Shown: positions 13,011-24,640 of the stretch, piece after piece
Layout: each line of letters starts with the position of its first letter
Numbering within the stretch: the stretch's first letter is position 1
DNA from: Isoetes taiwanensis
Lineage: Eukaryota > Streptophyta > Lycopodiopsida > Isoetales > Isoetaceae
DNA length: 64,000 nt
Assembly: GCA_021234155.1 (NCBI GenBank)
Contig: JAJEKV010000028.1
Span: 7,917,421 to 7,981,420 of the forward strand
Reading direction: 5' to 3'
Notes under the pieces: generated by a model
What the model was told of the DNA's origin: nothing
Seen by the model: the letters and a program-made list of their open reading frames with translations, nothing else
Database searches by the model: none
Program-made: the position numbers and the translations under genes

Positions 13011-13900
13011 GAGGAGATAAAAGACAAAGGTGGGGCAGACATGGTATTGCTGCCATGCATGCGAATTATGTAAGAACTGAGCAATGCCAACTCCTAAGCT
13101 TTTTTAACCAGTAAATTCTGATTTTGTGTCTTATGAGTATCGAGATTGGGACAGCTACACATCTGCAACCACTTTAAAGAAAATAGAAGCTAAATGGACA
13201 TATAAGTTGTATAAATGGACATATAAGTTGTATAGAGAATCATTGATTGTTGAAGGAAAAGTGCCTGGAGACGTAAGTATAATGTAAAGTTGGCCTTGTA
13301 GATAAAGTATTAGATGTGTTCAATTTAACACATGGCTTTTCTACTTTATAATTTAAGAGCACAGATCACATAGGCAAGAAGAAAAAAAAGAAGAACAAGC
13401 AGCGTAAGAGGGAAATGAAAGTAACTTCCCTGGTGTTTACTTTATCATTTGACATGAGACATTAACATTAACAGGTTCTGCTAATCATCTTTCGAAACAG
13501 TTCTGAAAATCACCCATTTTGCCAAGAATAGCTTTGTCCAGAGGAGTAGATAGGTTCAAACCAGTGGGAACTGCATAACGTTCCTGAGTATTGGAGCTGT
13601 AAGATATCAATCATCCATCAATTGCGAAATCCTGTGCATCTGATACAAGCCCGTAAGACTTGCAACCCTTGCACCTTAATTTGTCTTTCAAAACTCCAGT
13701 GTCAATTTTCTTTGTGTTTTTGAAGCATACATTTCCTACGCAACTGCATATCGCATGCTAATAGTCATGCAAAAAAGGCAGCTAAATCCGGTGTGTAAAC
13801 CACTATTATTTTCCTATTGCAGGGCTTAACCTTCTTGGGGGCAGGGTTTTTGTAATCATGTACATTAATGGCCGCCTTGTGCTTTATCTTATATTGAGTC
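13011..13900. other. No supported gene; small tandem duplication
   Basis: AT-rich DNA. TAAATGGACATATAAGTTGTA occurs twice in tandem at about 13192-13235. Plus-strand blocks may continue the transposase relic upstream, but I could not align them. Confidence 0.4.
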
Positions 13901-14049
13901 CCATTATCCCGCCCAGCGCCCTCCCCAGTGCCCTCCCAGCGCCCAGCGCCCTCCCCAGGGCCCTACTCCCTCTCTCTAGCGCCCTCACTCCCCTTGCATA
14001 GACCCCCTTGATTTGCCCTTTAAAGCTTTCTCTCTCTAGGGTTTACAAT

Positions 14050-14540
14050 CTCTCTCTAGACCTAAAACCCCAAACCTCCAAAAGGTGCTCACCAGCCTTT
14101 AGAAGTCCCCAAAGCCGGGATTCTAAGCACCCTTGAAATGACCGAGACCCCTCGGACTTTGGAGCCCCCAAAACCCCCCACACTGTTGTAGTTGTCATGT
14201 AATAATTGGGGTGATGTTCTATTCTAATCTATGAGAAGCGTTGGCGATGGATTAGAAGCGGTGGCATGTTAAATGGTGTCGTGTTATACAAAGCTTTGGA
14301 AAGACCTATAAGAAGCAATGGCAAGAGGTCAAAGTCAAAGTCAAAGTCAAAGGTGGTGGGCACCCCCTACCGGGTGTTCTGCTGGGCTCGCTAAAAACAC
14401 AGACACCCCCCCGCCCACCACTTAGGGTTTCCGTTGACCAGCCCAAAGGTGCTCCGCGCCAGCGTTCTTTGAGTCCCCAAATTCAATTCTAGGCACCCTT
14501 TCATGACCGAGAGACCCCTCAAACTTTGGGAGTCATGGCC
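14050..14540 (+). repeat. Duplicated about 100-bp unit in LINE A 5' region
   Basis: Two related units lie at about 14077-14170 and 14440-14538. Both run AAAGGTGCTC, then AGTCCCCAAA, then TTCTA[A/G]GCACCCTT, then ATGACCGAGA and ACCCCTC. Upstream is a CGCCCAGCGCCCTCCCC-rich tract (13908-13985). Tandem 5' monomers often carry LINE promoters; that role here is inferred. Confidence 0.65.
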
Positions 14541-15250
14541 ACGAGAAGATGGGCGGCACAGGAAACCAAAGGCGAGGGCCGCCCTTTCAGCGGTCCCGAT
14601 CAGCCATCATGGGCGGGGGAGACTCATCATCCTCCATGAAGAAGGAGGCTTGGGCTAAGGCTAAGGCCCCTCGGCCGAGCCAGCCCGCGGGAAGGGATTG
14701 ATTGCTCGCGGACCACATAGGAACTCACCCTTCGGCGAAATTGGAGCCACGTCAAAGCGGGAATGGAGGCTAACGATTAGCACGTATTGAGGCTAACGGT
14801 GCCGCGGGTCGGCATGGCGGTGGAGATGGAGTCCTCGGCATCCCATGTGCTCAAAAAGGCAAATGTCGGGGAGAAGAACCATCCTCTGAGTTTAGGAGAC
14901 CCTTGGCGCAGATGGAAGATGGCCTTGGCCTTGCACACCGGCGAGGCTAGGCTGGCGGAGGTTACGTACGACATGCGGGCCCGCCCTGGGCTACGTGTTC
15001 ATCACTCACGGACACCATGACCTGAGGAGAAAGGCGCAATAAAGAGCGATCACCGTGTCTCGGCTTGTCGAGAAGGTAGAAGCGGCCACCACCATGGCCA
15101 CGGGGAGCCACCAGTGCTCTTGCGAACTGACGGTGCGGCACCGGGATCTTCGAGTAAGGTCGGGAACAGCAACCACGACCCCACCGGCAGCAGATGATGG
15201 CGGGGCTCGAGCAAGCTCTACTCGAGCACGGAGCTCCGGGGTTCGTTGAG
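14535..15250 (+). pseudogene. LINE A ORF1-like region, decayed
   Basis: An ATG at 14535 directly follows the second 5' repeat unit and opens a basic frame starting MATRRWAAQETKGEGRPF that stops after 34 codons. Further GC-rich frames continue to about 15250 without a recognisable domain. The position between the 5' repeats and the endonuclease fits ORF1, the RNA-binding protein of LINEs, but no zinc knuckle was found here. Confidence 0.35.
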
Positions 15251-16149
15251 CAGCCATCCTGAGCGAGCGGTCTCCCCTACCAGGAGTTCATAGTCATTTG
15301 CGGCCCGGTCGCGGCGGGGAGATGTAAGCGGCGGCCGAGGTCACCGCAGAACGTGCTCCCGACTGCAAAGAAGCGGCGGCTCTCGGGCCGCTAACCGCCC
15401 ACGGCCTCCCGCGGCGTACGCGCCCGCCTTCTTTGCCCCGCCCTCCAGGCCCCTCCGCCATCCCGGCCACACTCCAGCCACTCCCGCCATCCCGGCCACC
15501 ACCACCACCCCCGGCCGGGACCGGCCCTGCGCCCACGCTGACCCGCGGTAGCTTGAGAACTCGAGGAAGCGCGGCGGAGGCCTGTCACGGTAGTTGAGGC
15601 ATGCCCGAAGCAGCGAGGGGAAAGTCGCCCACAACATCGAACACACATTCACCGATGTCCGGATGACATTCGAGGCGATTCACATTTCTCGGCAGCGGCA
15701 TGGGGCTTCGGCGCCCGGCGCATTGTCATATTCGCGGTTGCGGATACGCAGTGCGTGATGCCATATTGCGCCCGGGGCAGTCTTTGAAGGGACATCCACA
15801 TGCGTGGGCCGGGACCTCACACCGTTAGCGGGGAGAGCCGCACAGGCGAGGGCTTGTCGGTTCGGAGGCATTCGCCAACCAGGGGGTGCCGCAGAGTTGG
15901 TTGAGGCAGGATGCACATTTCCGGCGGCCACGCTACTGCTGCGGACCAGCCCCAACCGCGGTACGCGCCCTTACGCTTCTCCTACCCCCGACCCCCTTCT
16001 CCCGCTCCTACTCCTGCTCCCTCCGCGGCCCACGCACTCTCCACCCACATCTTTGCCTCCGCTCCATCTACTTCTCACTCGACCTCGCTTCCCGGACCCC
16101 AGCGGCTTCGGTACGCGCCATACCATCCTGGCGACAAATAGGAATTGTG

Positions 16150-18440
16150 TCTCTCGGGTGGTCTCATGGAGTGTCGAGGCTTCCCTTGGTAGAAGGGGAC
16201 AATCACGAACTTTCAGGTAGCGTAGATATGGATCTCATCTTTCTCATGGAGACATGGGGAGCATCTTTGGAGCCGCGAGGCTACGATCTGCGGGTTACCA
16301 ACATTTCGGTCTTCAATACACATGCGGGGCGGAGGGTCATGGTGGGTGGCTTGCTACTCTTGGACAACCTTGGCACATTGGTTTACCCTCGAGACGGGAA
16401 CACAACCCGGTACTTGTGGGTTGTTGTGCATAATACCGGTGGCAATCCTCTTTTTCGGCCTTTGTTATTTCCCTCACCTTGAGCCGGCACCTTCTATCGC
16501 AGCCACCCGTCGGATAGGATGGACCTTATGGACCCCAGCGCCACCACTCGAGGGGTCAGCAACATTCCAGCGTAACCCGATGGTTTGATCGCGGTTGTAA
16601 ACGCATAGCGCGGCTTCCGTCACGATGTCGGATCGGTACCACGCTTGGGGCCCACCAGCGATCTGGCATCCCCGATCCCGAAGGACACAAAGGCTGGCCT
16701 TGCCGACCTGTCGGGGGGAGATGTTGACTGGCGGACCTCATCCTCCCGAACCTTTGTGAGAGTGCTTGAAGGCGGCCCGACCTCTGGGGACATCACACGG
16801 GCGGTGGGAGCGGTACTTGCCCGGCTGACTCTATGACCGCCCGGGGGCGTCGCCCATACCCCCAGGGATGGCCCCATTGGTTCTGTGGGCCGAGGATGTT
16901 GAGGAGGGCACAGCGGACTAGCTAATGGGAAGCGGTGACCTGCGATGGTATGCGGGCAGGAGTTACTCAAATGGGCGAAACGTGCTTGGGTCCTCACTAC
17001 CACATTCAACGAGCATTGAGGAAGGTCTCCCAAACAATGGACCACAAGCGGGGGTTGTTCCCATTCCGAAGGCGGGGCGACCCACCTTTGTCGAATGATG
17101 CCAATTGATCATGAATTTGATTCGGTATTTTGCCAAAGCTGTTGGCTAGCATTCTCGGCGGCCAGTTGACCGGGGGCGGCGGACGTCGCGACCCTCACCG
17201 CAGGCGGGCTTTTGGAGCCAGCCACTCAGCGATTGACCATATCTTTACTGCGGGCGCGATTGAAGACAGGAATAATCCGCTGGACTTGTATTGCTGCTTT
17301 GTGGACTTCAGCGAAGGCTTTTGTCGGTCCCGAGAAAAAGGCGTGGGCTAGACTGCGTCAAGCTGGGGCTCCCGTACATGCCGAGCGCCATACTCTGCGT
17401 TGTATGAGGGATTGTTTTGGCGGGATGCGGCCCGGCCGGGCCAAGCATTCAAAGTGATCGAGGTCGGCGGGGTTGCCCCCTCTACAACACTTTTGGCCTT
17501 TACATTGTCCGGTTAGAGCCACAGCTTCATGGGAGATGGGGGGATGCTGACTTTTTGCACCGGTCGTCCTTGACTCATCTATCGCGGGGCGATGTTGGCT
17601 GTGGCCCATACCCGAAGCTATCTTGGTCTCACGCGGATGCCCTAGACACATTTTGTCCCGGTTCTGGGACATCTTGGCGTCAATCTAGCCAAGACCGGTG
17701 GTTCTCATATCCCTCTTCCGCGTCACCCCATGCCTCCTGCACTCACATGCTCCGGGGGCGACTTTTGTGGGCGTCCGCCCACCTACAAAAGTACCTAGGG
17801 GTAGAGTTCCCCTCCTCATTTCTGGCGGGAGGCGTCTATCAAAACTAGGGGTGTGGCCAGCCCATTTGGAAAGCGCTTTTATGCCATGCCGATCAACGCA
17901 CCAGTAAAGCTCTATGATTGGGGCCATCGGTCACATCCGTTTTGGGGCCCGGCCCAGCACGATCATACGGGGTGGGGGTTTGGGGCCTACGTCTCTTTGG
18001 CTTAACCGGAATGACAGGCAGTGCGAAGGCATTTTGGCACGGGCACTTGGGGTGAAAAACCGGTCCCCTATCGGTCTGCTGCGAGAACCGGATTCTTGTC
18101 AACCTGGGGCAGCCAGCTTGATAGACACATCGTCTATTTTCGAAAAGTGGTTACTATGGGTGATGCTCGGCTCCCTTTTGCTGGGGCTACACCGTGGCCA
18201 TGGGTCCCCCAGCGGCTTAGAACTGTTGGAGGGTAAAGAGCGATGGTTTCGCCGATTGGAGCGATGCGAGCACATATCGCGTCTGTTGAACGGGCCTGCT
18301 GACGATCGTGGCGGCTCGCGGGGAGTACCTAGATGCTTGTTTCCTTGGCAAGCTTCGGGACCCTTGGGCGCCCTAAGCGGTCAAAATGGCCCATTACAAA
18401 GGAGCATCAACCCGTGTTAGCAGGGCCTGGCCTCTACTGC
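16150..18440 (+). pseudogene. LINE A ORF2: endonuclease and reverse transcriptase remnants
   Basis: The endonuclease start is seen near 16230 as DMDLIFLMETWGAS, matching copy B (VADMDLILLMETWGAS). RT landmarks include LYCCFVDFSEGF near 17285, RGCPLYNTFGLYIVRLEPQ near 17472, the degraded YADD site (LSRGDVGCG near 17575) and KYLGVEFPSSF near 17790. A YLDACFLGKL-like block occurs near 18330 in a shifted frame. The catalytic YADD is lost, and frameshifts occur throughout. Compared with copy B, many A/T positions are G/C. Confidence 0.8.
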
Positions 18441-18839
18441 GTTCCCAATTTGCCCGGCCTTGCCAGACTCGTTGCCTCCGGCCGCACAGGTGCCCACCAT
18501 CTTCGCGTCGAGGCGAGGCGGTGGATTGGGGAGCCCCCCGGGCCAGGATTCTGTCGATCTTTGTCAAGCGGGTGCCATTGAGGATGAGTCTCACACTTTC
18601 CGAGTTGCCGGCGTTGATCCGATCCGGGCCAGTCGGCTCCTTAATTGCGGGCGGACGTGCCCTTGCATTTCTTGATGAACACCGTCGATCGTGCCACGGG
18701 GTCATACATTCGGGGAGGGGACTGCGGGGTCACCTTTGCCCCCTTTGGCCCCGCTGACTAGGCACTACGGGTGTGGTGCATGGTATATATTTGGGTGTTT
18801 TACGCATTTTATATGATTAACAGGTTTGTGTGCGGGCTG

Positions 18840-18992
18840 ATTCGCGCCACGGTTTTCCCTCGAAAACCCTTCCGGCGGGGTTTTTAATCCGGGCGGTAAT
18901 CCGCTTGCTGCGTTTTTTGTATTGGGTCCCATAGACCGATTGGTCTCCGTGGACGATAAAAGTACCTTCCTTCCTTCCTTCCTTCCTTCCTT
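18840..18992 (+). other. LINE A 3' UTR hairpin, terminus and CCTT tail
   Basis: The stem is AAAACCC (18863-18869) with GGGGTTTT (18877-18884) around a CCGGC-containing loop, followed by TTTAATCCGGGCGGTAAT. The terminus reads GGGTCCCATAGACCGATTGG, then TCTCCGTGGACGATAAAA, and then the CCTT array. Stringent-type LINEs elsewhere use a 3' stem-loop recognised by their own reverse transcriptase; the same role here is inferred. Confidence 0.75.
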
Positions 18993-19018
18993 TTGGTCTT
19001 CGTAGACGTTATTAAACA
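18993..19018 (+). mobile_element. Second, minimal LINE terminus after the A tail
   Basis: Right after the CCTT tail comes TTTTGGTCTTCGTAGACG and then TTATTAAAC, a diverged version of the terminus TTGGTCTCCGTGGACG, ATAAAA. It suggests an older LINE end into whose tail-proximal DNA copy A inserted, or a tandem end produced during reverse transcription. Confidence 0.5.
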
Positions 19019-20564
19019 ATTCAATACAATTTATTGCTTCAAATTTGTCTGTTGTTTTCTCACTTCTAGCAAATTAAACATAATATAGACATCTATGAGC
19101 TCCAATGTCGCTGCTATAGCTACTCGTTGGGGTAATTTGATTGAGTCAATTCACTTGGCTATATGAAGTTTAAACTAGTAGCAAAATCCTCCTATTAACA
19201 AGTCACATTGTTCAGTAAGAGCCAAGGTTAAAAGCCATTGTTTCAAAAGATGTTTAACATGTTCTTCATTTGGTGCGGCCAAAACTTAACATCTTATCGA
19301 TCACTACACTTGTCAAAGATGATATACACATCAAAAGTATCTACTCATTAGGTCACCCGCTCCGTCATGGTGAGATATCTGATGTGCCCATGAGAAGAAC
19401 CCCACATGATTGGTTGAAGCCATGGAATGATCATGACCCAAACAAGGGTAAATATCCGTCGGGCATGAAGCTGCTATCTATATTTTACAAATTGGAATAT
19501 TGGTCTAAATTAAAAATTGCACATCTCTTAGATCCTATGCACATTTTCAAAAATGTGAGCCACTCACTTTAGCGACATTTTACTAGAAATTGGGAGACTC
19601 TAAAAGCTAGGAATGATTTAAAGGATAAGGGCATCAAAAGTGAGTTGTGGCCAATCGAAGAAGAGAGTAGAGCTCTTCGCTTTCTTCGAGGTCCTCGGGT
19701 ATTGAAGAAGGATGAACTCAAACACGTAAAATGTGCTATTAAAAGCTTGCATACTCCAAATGGTTGTGGATTCTCCCTTAGAAGGGAATTTACAAAAGAT
19801 GGAGACCCCACAGGCTTAAAGTCGCATGATTGGCACAAGTTTCTACAGGTATGTATAAATACGAAAATTGAAAAAACATGAGCAATGGGCTAAATAGTTG
19901 AAGTCCATTAAATTTCCAGTTGGATAAAAAATAATTTCCAATACATAGTTCCATTAAGGTGGTACTTATATTTCAAATGTAAATTTGAATTCAAAAACAG
20001 GAATTTGAACTGAAAACTGTATCCACTGAAATGCTTAATTCCACTAACGTTGTTATTTTGTTTTGTACGCTCAAACATCAAAGAATCATTATATGTGTAG
20101 AGCTCTTTTGCTGAAAGCGTTTTGCGCCAACCATCTCCTTCAATTCCTTTTTTGGAATATGCAAATCATCTTCTACGCATATTTTCATGACAGGTTGGCC
20201 ATGGCATCTTAGATCTATACGAAATGCCATCAACACTAAAAATTTACTATACTCTCTTACATTAAATGTAAGTGGATCACTTACAGCTTCCCATCCTTGT
20301 CACTATATCCTGATTTAGGGTGGTGATGCAAAGGATATATGCAAATTTGATAATATCTATAAATGACACTCTTCCCACTATGTCATCTTTAGAAGTTTTT
20401 CTCGACCTTCTTTCATTTCCCGCAATAAGAAAGAATTCTTGTCCTTTGCATTCTTCTTCAAGGCAGATGGCTTTTCCTCTACATCTTCATCGGAATTTGG
20501 AAGAGATAGCCCTCCCTCACTCGTTAACATCCTTTGTTACATTGGCATGATGACCTGTATAATC

Positions 20565-21216
20565 CCGTCGATCTGAGCCCTCGGATCGAGATTCTAAAGT
20601 GGGCGACCATATATGTCTCGCATGCATTGCATGCTTTCTCTGGTTAGGAGATCGCTATATTAGGCAAGATTCTTTATCAACGTCTCATTGGCGCTTCCTC
20701 TTCTCTCTCAGCAGTACCTTATTCTCTATTCTTTGAAACCCACCCTCCCTCCCTTAATTGTTTAATGTATTCGTCACCTGGCACGCGTGACCACCCCTCT
20801 ATTTGAAGAGGTTTTTTTTTTGTTGTCGCGTGGCACGCGTGATCAGCCCCTCCACTTTGGGAAGTTTGTTTTTTCACATTTGTTCTAATGTTGGTGATGT
20901 GCAGGTACAAATTTGCAAGCGGCAACAACTTCGACTTCTCCACTCGTGGGTTTTTTGGGAGCGAATTTTCAGCCTTATGTTTGTCCAAGCCCCTTGCCGA
21001 AGGTTTATCACTAGGGTTTTTCCTCGAAAACCCAAAGGGCGGGGTTTTTTTAATCCCGGTAATAAGCTTTCGGCCGGTACACAAACTAAACATCTATTAG
21101 CATTGTATTTTCTGGGGTCCAAGTTGTATAATTGGACATTCCCTTTATTTTTCTCGTGGGTAGTTCGCATGTGTGCGGCTACCCACTATCCACTATTGTA
21201 GAAAATCTGCTGGGAT
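20565..21216 (+). mobile_element. LINE 3' fragment with 23-bp target duplication
   Basis: A 23-bp sequence beginning TTGGCATGATGACC and ending GTATAATC flanks the insert at 20542-20564 and 21217-21239, with one mismatch. Inside, 20990-21110 contains the family hairpin (TTTTTCCTCGAAAACCC, AAAGGGC, GGGGTTTTTTTAATCCCGG) and a diverged TGGGGTCCAAG terminus. The long variable TSD fits target-primed reverse transcription. It lies between two TNP2 exons. Confidence 0.75.
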
Positions 21217-22761
21217 TTGGCATGATGACCCGTATAATCATCTATCAATGAATACCATTGGCTCTCCTCTGCTTGCTCATTTCTAGAGATGTTTGTGTGG
21301 TTTGACAGCCATATATTTCTTGTGCAAGGCATTTCACTTCTCTCTACATGATTCTACATCTTGTCAAAGTCTGGACAAAATATCATTAATTTTGTCAAGA
21401 CTATTTTCCATAAATTGATGCCTTGTTTAAGTTGGATGGCTTTGAGAACTCATCCTGCATTTCTTCACTTACATGAATTAAAGAAACACACCATTTATCT
21501 TCCTAGTGTGCATACTTACAAAATCTTCAAACTTATAAACCTATATGTTGGTGACATCTAATTCGGCTTCCTCCTTATAACAATATATTCTCCCACGTGC
21601 CTTGGAAAATTGCCTCACACCATGTATTCTGAAGGTCATTTATAGACTCGCAAGCTTCTCCATATGGGACTCTTCTAAGCAAATTGTAGCTGTCAATATT
21701 CTTACTATGGAAATGGAGATTGCAGAGATATTACGCGAACTGGAAGATCTATTTCCCACCAGTTTATTTGATCTTCAGGTACAATGTAGCTAAATTAAAT
21801 AAATTTCGTGTACCAATCGCAGCTAACGAATGTTGATTATTAGGTACATTTGCTGATCAATCTGTGCGAGAAATATTGCTTGTGGGTCTCAACCTTCGAG
21901 ATGGATGTTCTTTTTAGAGAGATGTATGAAGGTACTAAAAGGCTTTTTGTGCCAGATGGCATGACGCGTTTGACAGATGCCACCAAGTCAATAGATCCAA
22001 ATGCACCAAAGATTTGGAAGAAAGAAATTCCTAATTGGTTAGAAGGTGAAGCCTTGCAAGGTCTAGGTAAACAACGGAGCTTAAGCGATGAAATGATTGA
22101 AAGTATCAATACATTTGTTGTGAACAATATAAATAGTATTAGAAAGTGGGTGGAGTTATATAAAATTGATAAGGCACAAAAGAGATAGTGATAAGAAAGC
22201 TACGCTATAAGGAATTGTCGAGGGTCATAGGAGGGCCATACAGTACCCTCGGAACTAATGCCTCTATCTGATTCTCCACCCCATTAGTGGTTGTCGCAAA
22301 AGCTTAGAGAAGCTGAGAAAAATGGAGAGAAAATTCATGAAGATGACCTCAACATTATCAGTAAGTTCCTAATTGTTGTTGTTAATACATATTCTGAATT
22401 GTTAACCATCTCATGTCACTTATATTTTACCAATATGCAGGCTAGGTTCCATAATTCAATTGGACATATGGTGCACAGTTACGAATTGATGATGGCAAAG
22501 CTTGCGTTACTTTTGATTCTGAAACGATTGTTTCGTTTAATCAAAAGAGTCAAGCAAGCATTGGAGATGATAATTCTATTGATGGAGAACTTGAGTATGA
22601 TGGAGTTATTACCGATAAAATTGATGTGGAATTTCGATCATTTCGATAGGCCATATTGAAGGCCATGCGGTTCAAACCTTTATATCATGGAAGAAATCAA
22701 ACAGTGCAGCCACATCCTTCTAGTTTCTTTGAAGTTGACTTCATGCATGTTTTAGTAGACA

Positions 22762-23245
22762 GAAGGAAGGAAGGAAGGAAGGAAGGAAGGAAGGAAGTAT
22801 ATTTTAACGTCCACGGAGGCCAATTGGCCTATGAGACGGTGATACAATATAGCGGAAAGTTTCCACACACAAAAGAAAACTACAGAAACCCTGTACAATG
22901 TGTCTCTACCACTGGGATGAAAAAACCCCCCATGTGGGAGGAAAAACCCTTGTAGTAAGCATTGAGAGGCCCTATCTTGGCGCTCAAATTCCCTGTGCTG
23001 TGAGGGATTCCCTGACGGTGGAGACTTGCAGAATGTAGGACGCGAGACGTGCAACCATTGGCTAAGCCAGCAGTTGGTGAATTGCTATCTCAGAGCATCT
23101 GAGATCGGCATGAGCTGCTCGGATGTGTGCATATGCTGGGCATTCCTGTAGAGCATGGTGTTCATCTTCTACTATCTGCATGTGACAGCACTGGCATAAT
23201 CTCTCATGCCGGGGGATTCCCTGCCTTCCATCCGTACCCCTCATC
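22762..23245 (-). mobile_element. LINE 3' fragment with (AAGG)n tail inside CACTA 2
   Basis: Read on the minus strand: ORF2 C-terminus, 3' UTR with hairpin (TTTTTCCTCCCACATGGGGGG, at about 22918-22950), terminus GGCCAATTGGCCTCCGTGG followed by ACGTTAAAA, and a CTTCC array at 22762-22797. The reading frame contains RLCQCCHMQIVEDEHHALQE followed by CP, a Cys/His zinc-knuckle-like C-terminal motif that matches copy B. The 5' junction near 23245 is approximate because no clear TSD was found. The insertion cuts the C-terminal part of TNP2. Confidence 0.82.
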
Positions 23246-23644
23246 AAGTTCAACAAGTTTTCTTTCATGTCAACCCTCAAAACAGTGTGTGGTGGATTGT
23301 AATTTCCACCGAACCAACGTCACGTCGATATATATGCAATGCGACCATCGAGGAAGAAGGACAGGAGGAGCAAGAAGAAGGGGTAGAGCATGAGCAAGTA
23401 ATGGAATTTGTGGAGCTAAGAAATATAGCAGAATATGAGGCTCAAGAGGGAAGGAGCAATCAAGGATTGGAAATATCGATGCATTTCGATGAAGATTATA
23501 TTGAGGAGGAAGAAGATATTGAGCTCGAAATACCAAATATGCGACGAAGGCTACTCATACAACTAGATGATGACTAATGGGATGACATTGAACATGATTT
23601 CGTGGACGAGGGTTTGATGTCTGGTGAATAAGAAAAAAAATTCA

Positions 23645-24640
23645 TTTTATATTAAATGCATTTTGATGATTTGAAGAATACTCTAATGTGTTCTCTATAT
23701 GTATATGGTTCATGCGTTGATTAAAATAGTGCATGCTTCCTTTTCCTTCATTATACTTTTGTGCCATTTATCTTAGAAGCTCGAACTTTTATTTACCTAA
23801 TTGGATATGTATGTGATCATTGAAATATTGGTAAATTGCCAATTTACAAGAATTTCAAAATTACTACCTTAGCATTCGACTATGATAGTTCTTGTGTATT
23901 TATCAAAGCCGTTGACTAAGTATATTTAGTCGATTTGAATGATTTAAAGTTTATAAAATGATTCAAATATTGAACCAATTACCCAAATGATTCAAATATT
24001 GAACCAATTACCCAACGCTTGCAATGACATCGCATTGTATGCACATAACAAACTCCATGTTTCTAGAGATGTCTCCATGGTCGCTTCGAAAGATGTAAAG
24101 ATTGAGAATACTTCAAATATTAAATCAATTAATCAATGCTTGTAATGACATCAAATTGTATGCACGAAGGTATTCAATGTATCCAGAGATGCCACATTGT
24201 ATTTTCCCAAGATTATAAAATAACCCAAGTTTACAATAGGAACATAGAATATGTAGCCTTAAGTTTAAGCATCCCATAAGCACATATAAGTATGGGATGT
24301 ACAAAATTGAGGCCCACGAGATGCGTTCAAACACGAGTTCCATGAGACAACAGACCATTGCTAATGATATGAATAAGGAAAAACTTGAACATATAGCATC
24401 CCTACCTACATGGAAGATGATTTACCTATAATGCTCTAGCTATGGATAGAAATTTATAGTTTTTCCCCCACTTGAGATAATCAAAATTAGTCAAAAAGCA
24501 CATCATTAGATAGATCAAAGAGAGAGCATTCTAAGCATCAAATTTCATAAGAAACGGACTCTTAGATCAATAGTTATGATTAAAATTGTATTTATGGTAA
24601 TTTTAGACCTTCTGAGGAGTAATCTGACATTTTGTTTGAC
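23645..24640. repeat. CACTA 2 3' non-coding part with small tandem repeats
   Basis: ATGATTCAAATATTGAACC plus AATTACCCAA occurs twice in tandem at about 23969-24015. A longer diverged duplication of about 115 bp follows (GCTTGCAATGACATC...GTATGCAC at 24016 and 24138). At 24520-24585 there is one copy of the motif AGAGCATTCTAAGCATCAAA...AGTTATGATT shared with the repeats at 6.5-7.1 kb. Confidence 0.6.

Larger units (their letters stand above)
13910..18992 (+). mobile_element. LINE copy A, GC-rich, with (CCTT)n tail
   Basis: A GC-rich block with sharp composition edges carries, in order, a repeated 5' region (13910-14534), an ORF1-like start (14535), endonuclease and reverse transcriptase remnants (about 16200-18400), a C-terminal region similar to copy B, and a 3' UTR with a hairpin and a CCTT tail (18965-18992). 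The exact 5' end is uncertain. All frames are broken. No target-site duplication was identified. Confidence 0.8.
19270..23640 (+). pseudogene. CACTA TNP2-type transposase, C-terminal half, broken
   Basis: Exon 19270-19848 encodes KLNILSITTL, then LLDPMHIFKNVSHSL followed by a stop where TNP2 has Trp (TAG at 19570), then PTGLKSHDWHKFLQ before a GT donor. Exon about 21700-21778 gives ILRELEDLFPTSLFDLQ. A 65-bp intron ends in TTAG, and the exon from 21844 opens VHLLINLCEKYCLWVSTFEM and runs to 22185. The far C-terminus QQVFFHVNPQNSVWWIVIST and an acidic tail lie at 23236-23576. LINE fragments interrupt it at 20565-21216 and 22762 to about 23245. It is transposase for CACTA mobility and non-functional here. 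Confidence 0.88.

Noticed and set aside
15294-15955. GC-rich frames on the minus strand of LINE A
   Set aside because: Low-complexity Gly/Arg/Ala products opposite the LINE coding strand, explained by high GC content.
19309-19320. GATCACTACACTT as left end of CACTA 2 (GAT also follows the right end)
   Set aside because: Only CACTAC matches the right terminus, and the site lies inside sequence that aligns with TNP2 protein.
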